Source: Pseudoramibacter alactolyticus (lineage in GTDB: Bacteria; Bacillota; Clostridia; Eubacteriales; Eubacteriaceae). Taken from it: a stretch of DNA of 64,000 nucleotides. Numbering within the stretch: position 1 is the first letter of the stretch; each line of letters starts with the position of its first letter. Below the pieces are notes generated by a model. The model was not told the origin of the DNA, did no database searches, and saw only the letters and a program-made list of their open reading frames with translations. Made by a program: the position numbers and the translations under genes. Shown piece after piece: positions 60,020-64,000 of this stretch. The stretch is from NCBI RefSeq assembly GCF_050908235.1, contig NZ_CP194340.1, one strand, 5' to 3'.

Positions 60020-61444
60020 CTACCGGTTTTCATTATCCATATCGGAAGCTGTCATCTGACCGGCGGCCACACCTTCAGCCGCTTCTTTGGTGAACACGGT
60101 TTTGATGGTCTTTAAAATCAGCAGGCCGTCCTGAATAATGCTGTAATTCATGATATACATCAGGTCGAGTTTAAGTTTGTCAAAGGGCGTGGTATTGTAT
60201 TTGCCGTAAATCTGGGCAAACCCCGTCAGTCCGGCCTTCACTTTTGTTCTAAAGGCAAACTCCGGCATGTTTTGGCAATACGCTGTCATGATCTCCGGAC
60301 GCTCGGGTCTGGGCCCGACCACGCTCATATCCCCCTTGAATATATTAATCAACTGCGGGATTTCATCGATACGCACCTTGCGGATGAACGCGCCGACCTT
60401 GGTGATCCGGCTGTCGCCCTCTTCGGCCAATCTGGCAACGCCGTCCTTCTCCGCATTGACCACCATCGATCGAAATTTAATGATCTTAAATTTTCGATTG
60501 CGAATCGTACAGCGCACCTGCTTATAAAACACCGGGCCGCCGTCTTCCCGTTTAATGGCCAGGGCGGTGATGAGCATCACCGGCGACAGCACCACTAAAC
60601 CGATGCCGGAACACAGCAAATCCAGCAAACGCTTAAAAAATGCCTGTCCGGTTGTCAGCCCGAAATTGCGGTTGAGCAGCACCGGCGAATCAAAAATGTG
60701 CAGATTTTCCGAATACCGCAAAATAATATCCGAAATCTTGGGCATGGTATAGGTTCGGAGGCCCTTGGCAAAGCACATCTTCATGATATCGTTGCGAATA
60801 ATCGCACGGATATCACCGATAATGACGCCGTCATAGCCTTCACAGCGCGTTACAACCTTGCGGGCAATCCGCTCATTTTCTTCCAAATCATCCGTTAATT
60901 CCAGACAGATCCGTTCCCGAACGATGTATTGATCCGGCCGCCTGGAAAACTTATCCAGCAGCGTATCCGACTGCTTTTCCGAGACGATCACCAATTGCTG
61001 AGGCGGAAAAATTCGCAGAAAAATGCGGTGGCTGATCAGCGCCCAAATCACAATCACGCCGATATCCACCATCGTCAGCCATACAAGGGGCCAGGCCGAA
61101 ATCCACCCGTAGGCCAATGGCGTTACCAATATAAAATAAGCAACGATGTTAGAAAGAAAAACGACGATGACTTGGCTCATTAAAATGTCGGATATGCGGT
61201 AATAACCGATTTTAGTGCCGGCGTAGACCTTCGACACCATCACGATGATAATCAAATACATCGCCGAGATAAAAATGTTGCCATAGTAGAAAAAAGGCCA
61301 GCGCACCATGGCATTGTAATAGCGCGTCCAAACATTATAAAAAAGCAAAAATTCGACCACAAAAAGAAATGCCCCCATCAATTGCCGAACCGGCTGTCTG
61401 AGCATCAAGCGTTTTTTTCGTTTTTTGTAAGTTTTTTTATTCAT
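60020..61444 (-). CDS. initiating polyprenyl glycosylphosphotransferase 2 (WbaP-like)
   Basis: A 474-aa enzyme of the same class as the one at 55.4-56.8 kb. Four N-terminal helices (ending near residue 145), a CoA-binding-like middle and a C-terminal catalytic part with KRLLDLLCSGIGLVVLSPVM, FKIIKFRSMVVNAEK, VRIDEIPQLINIFKGDMSVV, GPRPERPEI and KAGLTGFAQIYGKYN. The first domain is strikingly like the orphan protein at 31,182-31,571. It begins an operon with a GT2, polymerase 3 and a rhamnosyltransferase-like gene. Confidence 0.95.
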   Translation of the reverse strand: MNKKTYKKRKKRLMLRQPVRQLMGAFLFVVEFLLFYNVWTRYYNAMVRWPFFYYGNIFISAMYLIIIVMVSKVYAGTKIGYYRISDILMSQVIVVFLSNIVAYFILVTPLAYGWISAWPLVWLTMVDIGVIVIWALISHRIFLRIFPPQQLVIVSEKQSDTLLDKFSRRPDQYIVRERICLELTDDLEENERIARKVVTRCEGYDGVIIGDIRAIIRNDIMKMCFAKGLRTYTMPKISDIILRYSENLHIFDSPVLLNRNFGLTTGQAFFKRLLDLLCSGIGLVVLSPVMLITALAIKREDGGPVFYKQVRCTIRNRKFKIIKFRSMVVNAEKDGVARLAEEGDSRITKVGAFIRKVRIDEIPQLINIFKGDMSVVGPRPERPEIMTAYCQNMPEFAFRTKVKAGLTGFAQIYGKYNTTPFDKLKLDLMYIMNYSIIQDGLLILKTIKTVFTKEAAEGVAAGQMTASDMDNENR

Positions 61445-61473
61445 GTGCTTTCATTATTCTCTAAGTTTTTTTT

Positions 61474-61482
61474 ATTCTAACA
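61474..61482 (-). promoter_or_regulatory. possible extended -10 promoter of sugar transferase 2
   Basis: On the minus strand TGTTAGAAT lies about 30 bases before the ATG. No clear -35 is seen. Confidence 0.4.
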
Positions 61483-61535
61483 AATCATTGCTTGAAAAAG
61501 CTTAAGCGCAACTTTGGGCTTCCCATTTATCCGCA

Positions 61536-61572
61536 AAAAATAAAAGGCATTGCCGTCATGATCGGCAACACC
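61536..61572 (-). terminator. intrinsic terminator of glmM
   Basis: A 10-bp stem with two G-U pairs (61546-61555 with 61563-61572) and a 7-base loop is followed by TTTTATTTTTT on the minus strand, 18 bases after the glmM stop. Confidence 0.88.
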
Positions 61573-61589
61573 TTGCTTTACAACCGCGA

Positions 61590-62978
61590 TTAATCCACCG
61601 CGTATCCTTTTTCCTTAATAACGGCGATCACCTGATCGACATATCGCTCGCAGATTTCCTCGGCTTCAGCCTCCACCATAACCCGCACCAATGGCTCCGT
61701 GCCCGATTCGCGCACTAAAATGCGGCCGGTATTTCCCAATGCTGCGGCAACCTGCTGCACGGCCGCCTGCACATCGGCGTCAGCCTGCGCTTCCGCCTTG
61801 TCGGATACCCTCACATTTTTGAGCACCTGCGGATAAATTTTGAGCGGGGCCGCAAGCTCTGACAGCTTTTTCTTTCGGCTCATCATCACCTGCATGAGTT
61901 TTAAACTGGTTAAAATACCATCGCCCGTCGACGCATATTTGGAAAAAATAATATGGCCTGACTGTTCGCCTCCAAGGTGACAGCCGTTTTCGGTCATATA
62001 TTCATAAACATATTTATCACCGACGGCCGTCTTTGCATAATCAATCCCCAATTCATCAAAGGCCTTGTACAGACCAAAATTGGACATCACCGTGGTGACC
62101 ACCGTGTTCGTCACCAGTTTGTCTCGCTCTTTCATATAGCGCCCATAAATATAAAGAATGTGATCCCCGGTGATAACCTGCCCTTTTTCGTCCACCGCAA
62201 GGCAGCGGTCCGTATCGCCATCGTAGGCAAAGCCGACATCCAAACCGTTGTCGGCCACAAATTGTCGCAATCCCTCGATATGGGTCGAGCCCGCATCGCG
62301 ATTGATATTGGTGCCGTCCGGATCCACGTTCATCAGATAAGTTTTCGCGCCCAGCGCATTGAAAATGGACGGCGCGATATTCCAAGCCGAGCCATTGGCA
62401 CAGTCGAGCCCCACTTTCATCCCCTTGAAGGAGTAAACCCCCAGTGAAATAAGATAACCGATATAGCGATTGCGGCCGGCCACATAGTCAACCGTCCGGC
62501 CAATGGCATCCCTTTGCGCATAGGGGATTTCCGGCCAGCTTTGGCCAAACGCATTAAGGCGCCCGTCCAGATAATCTTCGATGAGGGCGATCACGTCTTC
62601 GCTCATCTTCTCGCCCTGTCCATTGAGCAGCTTAATGCCGTTGTCGTAATAGGGATTGTGACTCGCTGAGATCATGATGCCGCCGTCAAAATCATCGACG
62701 CGAGCGACATAGGCCACCGACGGGGTGGTCGTCACATGCAAAAGGTAAGCATCGGCTCCGCTGGCCACCAGTCCGCCGGACAGCATATCCTCGAACATAT
62801 AACTGGAGCGACGCGTGTCTTTGCCAATCACGACGCTCGGCGCACCGATTTTCCCTTCCCGTTTGCGCAGTTCCCCATAATACCAACCGAGAAATCGGCC
62901 GATTTGATACGCGTGTTCTGCCGTCAATCCCTTGTTGGCTTCCCCGCGAAAACCATCGGTCCCAAAATATCGCCCCAT
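61590..62978 (-). CDS. glmM: phosphoglucosamine mutase
   Basis: Converts glucosamine-6-phosphate to glucosamine-1-phosphate for UDP-GlcNAc and hence wall and surface polymers. The 462-aa protein has GRYFGTDGFRGEAN at the start, ISASHNPYYDNGIK with the phosphoserine, FAYDGDTDRCLAVD (metal site), GEQSGHII and RESGTEPLVRVM (phosphate-binding). These motifs separate it from phosphoglucomutases. It has its own near-consensus promoter and a terminator, so it may be expressed independently of the flanking glycosyltransferases. Confidence 0.97.
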   Translation of the reverse strand: MGRYFGTDGFRGEANKGLTAEHAYQIGRFLGWYYGELRKREGKIGAPSVVIGKDTRRSSYMFEDMLSGGLVASGADAYLLHVTTTPSVAYVARVDDFDGGIMISASHNPYYDNGIKLLNGQGEKMSEDVIALIEDYLDGRLNAFGQSWPEIPYAQRDAIGRTVDYVAGRNRYIGYLISLGVYSFKGMKVGLDCANGSAWNIAPSIFNALGAKTYLMNVDPDGTNINRDAGSTHIEGLRQFVADNGLDVGFAYDGDTDRCLAVDEKGQVITGDHILYIYGRYMKERDKLVTNTVVTTVMSNFGLYKAFDELGIDYAKTAVGDKYVYEYMTENGCHLGGEQSGHIIFSKYASTGDGILTSLKLMQVMMSRKKKLSELAAPLKIYPQVLKNVRVSDKAEAQADADVQAAVQQVAAALGNTGRILVRESGTEPLVRVMVEAEAEEICERYVDQVIAVIKEKGYAVD

Positions 62979-63009
62979 CGCACTCTCTCCTTTTCAATTT
63001 AATTTTTTT

Positions 63010-63038
63010 ATTATAGCAGATGCGTTGTCTGCGCTCAA
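63010..63038 (-). promoter_or_regulatory. strong glmM promoter
   Basis: On the minus strand, TTGAGC (63033-63038) and extended TGCTATAAT (-10 box 63010-63015) have a 17-base spacer. The spacer holds an inverted repeat GCAGA/TCTGC, which may be chance or an operator. Confidence 0.78.
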
Positions 63039-63054
63039 ACGCGCCAGTGCTGAC

Positions 63055-63975
63055 TCATATATAATAAAATTGTCCTAAAATTCGGAAAAAATCACTTTTA
63101 AAATACTTTCCCCTGATCAGAGCTGCCATTCGGCCCCATTTATTCTTAGCCGGAATGGCCAAAAAATAATTGAGAATTTGCGCCTGATCGGCCGGCAAGT
63201 CACGGCCATAGTGCGCTTTAAACGCCTGCGCTTGCCGATAATAATCGTTTTTCTTATCCCGGGTCGCCGGGTCCTTGAACTTGGTCAACCGATAATTGAA
63301 ACTTTTTACGTCCGTCGCGCCCACGCATTGATCGCAATGCTGGCGATACGCCATCAGTTTTTCATCCAAATGGACGATTTTTCCAAACGCACTGGCATAA
63401 AGGGCAAACCACCAATCATGCATCAAAATTTCAGCATCCGTTGCAGTCGCTTTTTGATAGAGCGCGCGATTGACCATCATCGTGCATCCTGTTACATAAT
63501 TTTGAACCAACAGCCGATTAAAGGCCAAATGAGGACGATAAACCTGATTTTTGCGCTCGTCAACCGGCAACGGCGTCAGATCTTTGTCCACCGTTTCATA
63601 ATTCGAATAAATCAAAATCGGCGTTTGGCTGCCCCACCGCTGCTCGGCCTCCGCCATGGCTTTTCGCGTCTTTTCCGCCTTCTCCGGATACCACACGTCG
63701 TCCTGGTCGCAATACATCACATAATCGGCCGATGCCGCCCGGGTCAGCGCCATAAAATTGCCTACCGGCCCCCTTGCGGCAGCGGACACCGAAACGGCTT
63801 CAATTTTTTCCGAATAGCGCCGGGCATAATCCGCAATCATCTCCGGCGTCCGATCGGTTGAGCCGTCATCTCGTATTAAAATCCGGATATCCTTTTCCGT
63901 TTGGTCAATCAACGAATCCAGCTGTGCTCCCAAGTAGCGTTCGCCGTTATAGGTCGCCACTAAAATATCAATCAT
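63055..63975 (-). CDS. GT2 glycosyltransferase (rhamnosyltransferase-like)
   Basis: A 306-aa GT-A enzyme with DILVATYNGERYLGAQLDS, LIRDDGSTDRT and YCDQDDVWYPEKAEK. MHDWWFALYASAFG and YRQHCDQCVGA later in the chain are typical of rhamnosyltransferases in capsule clusters. It shares the DQDD-W-YP signature with the gene at 43,429-44,367. GGAGAA lies before the ATG at 63975. The cluster appears to continue past the right edge of the window. Confidence 0.9.
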   Translation of the reverse strand: MIDILVATYNGERYLGAQLDSLIDQTEKDIRILIRDDGSTDRTPEMIADYARRYSEKIEAVSVSAAARGPVGNFMALTRAASADYVMYCDQDDVWYPEKAEKTRKAMAEAEQRWGSQTPILIYSNYETVDKDLTPLPVDERKNQVYRPHLAFNRLLVQNYVTGCTMMVNRALYQKATATDAEILMHDWWFALYASAFGKIVHLDEKLMAYRQHCDQCVGATDVKSFNYRLTKFKDPATRDKKNDYYRQAQAFKAHYGRDLPADQAQILNYFLAIPAKNKWGRMAALIRGKYFKSDFFRILGQFYYI

Positions 63976-64000
63976 TTTAAATTCTCCATGACCGAAGTCA

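Noticed and set aside
1..64000. CRISPR arrays, rRNA, tRNA, prophage genes or complete insertion sequences
   Set aside because: No spaced direct repeats, no tRNA-like cloverleaf text, no rRNA text and no transposase or integrase frames were seen in reading the window.

Overview
The window looks like a Bacillota chromosome, most likely a Clostridia member of Eubacteriaceae type. The support is strong AGGAGG-type ribosome sites, TATAAT promoters (often with an extended TG), a T-box leader on leuA, the YhaO/YhaN pair, an EpsG-type protein, a split Wzz/tyrosine-kinase pair and microcompartment genes. The species cannot be named from this sequence. No rRNA, tRNA, CRISPR array or complete insertion sequence was seen.

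Positions 1-24,600 are mostly housekeeping. In order they hold a frameshifted, edge-truncated uvrC; a small unknown gene coupled to a HAD phosphatase and malQ (+); lepA (-); rpsT (+); comEC-holA (-); rpsU-yqeY (-); and prmA-rsmE-mtaB-HIT (-). A small microcompartment satellite locus follows on the + strand (eutS, eutP and a methylthioribose-kinase-like gene). Then come yhaO-yhaN (-), a leucine T-box with leuA (+), an acyl-ACP thioesterase and a stand-alone gshA. Intrinsic terminators separate most of these units.

Positions 24,700-64,000 are a very large, almost wholly minus-strand cell-surface polysaccharide region. It has two initiating polyprenyl-phosphate sugar transferases (55.4-56.8 kb and 60.0-61.4 kb), one Wzx flippase, three related Wzy-like polymerases, Wzz plus a BY-kinase, an EpsG-type protein and two tandem GT-C-like membrane proteins. 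It also has about eight glycosyltransferases, an acyltransferase, a LicD/cytidylyltransferase/SDR group, galE, glf and glmM. glf together with two GGAGGF-type GT2 enzymes points to galactofuranose. LicD with an IspD/TarI-like cytidylyltransferase points to phospho-alditol or phosphocholine-like decoration. A secreted lysozyme with four ricin-type lectin modules, a lipoprotein and a VanZ-like protein lie in the same region.

The most notable insert is an AT-rich two-gene antiviral module at 44.6-46.1 kb. It has a TIR-like ThsB and a two-helix plus macro-domain ThsA, the layout of a type II Thoeris system, placed between the flippase and glycosyltransferase genes. Its ThsA gene is broken by one missing base.

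Four genes in the window (uvrC, a GT-C-like gene, thsA and a DUF4422 gene) each lose frame by exactly one base at or beside a short homopolymer. This is either a consistent sequencing error or real slippage; raw reads would decide.
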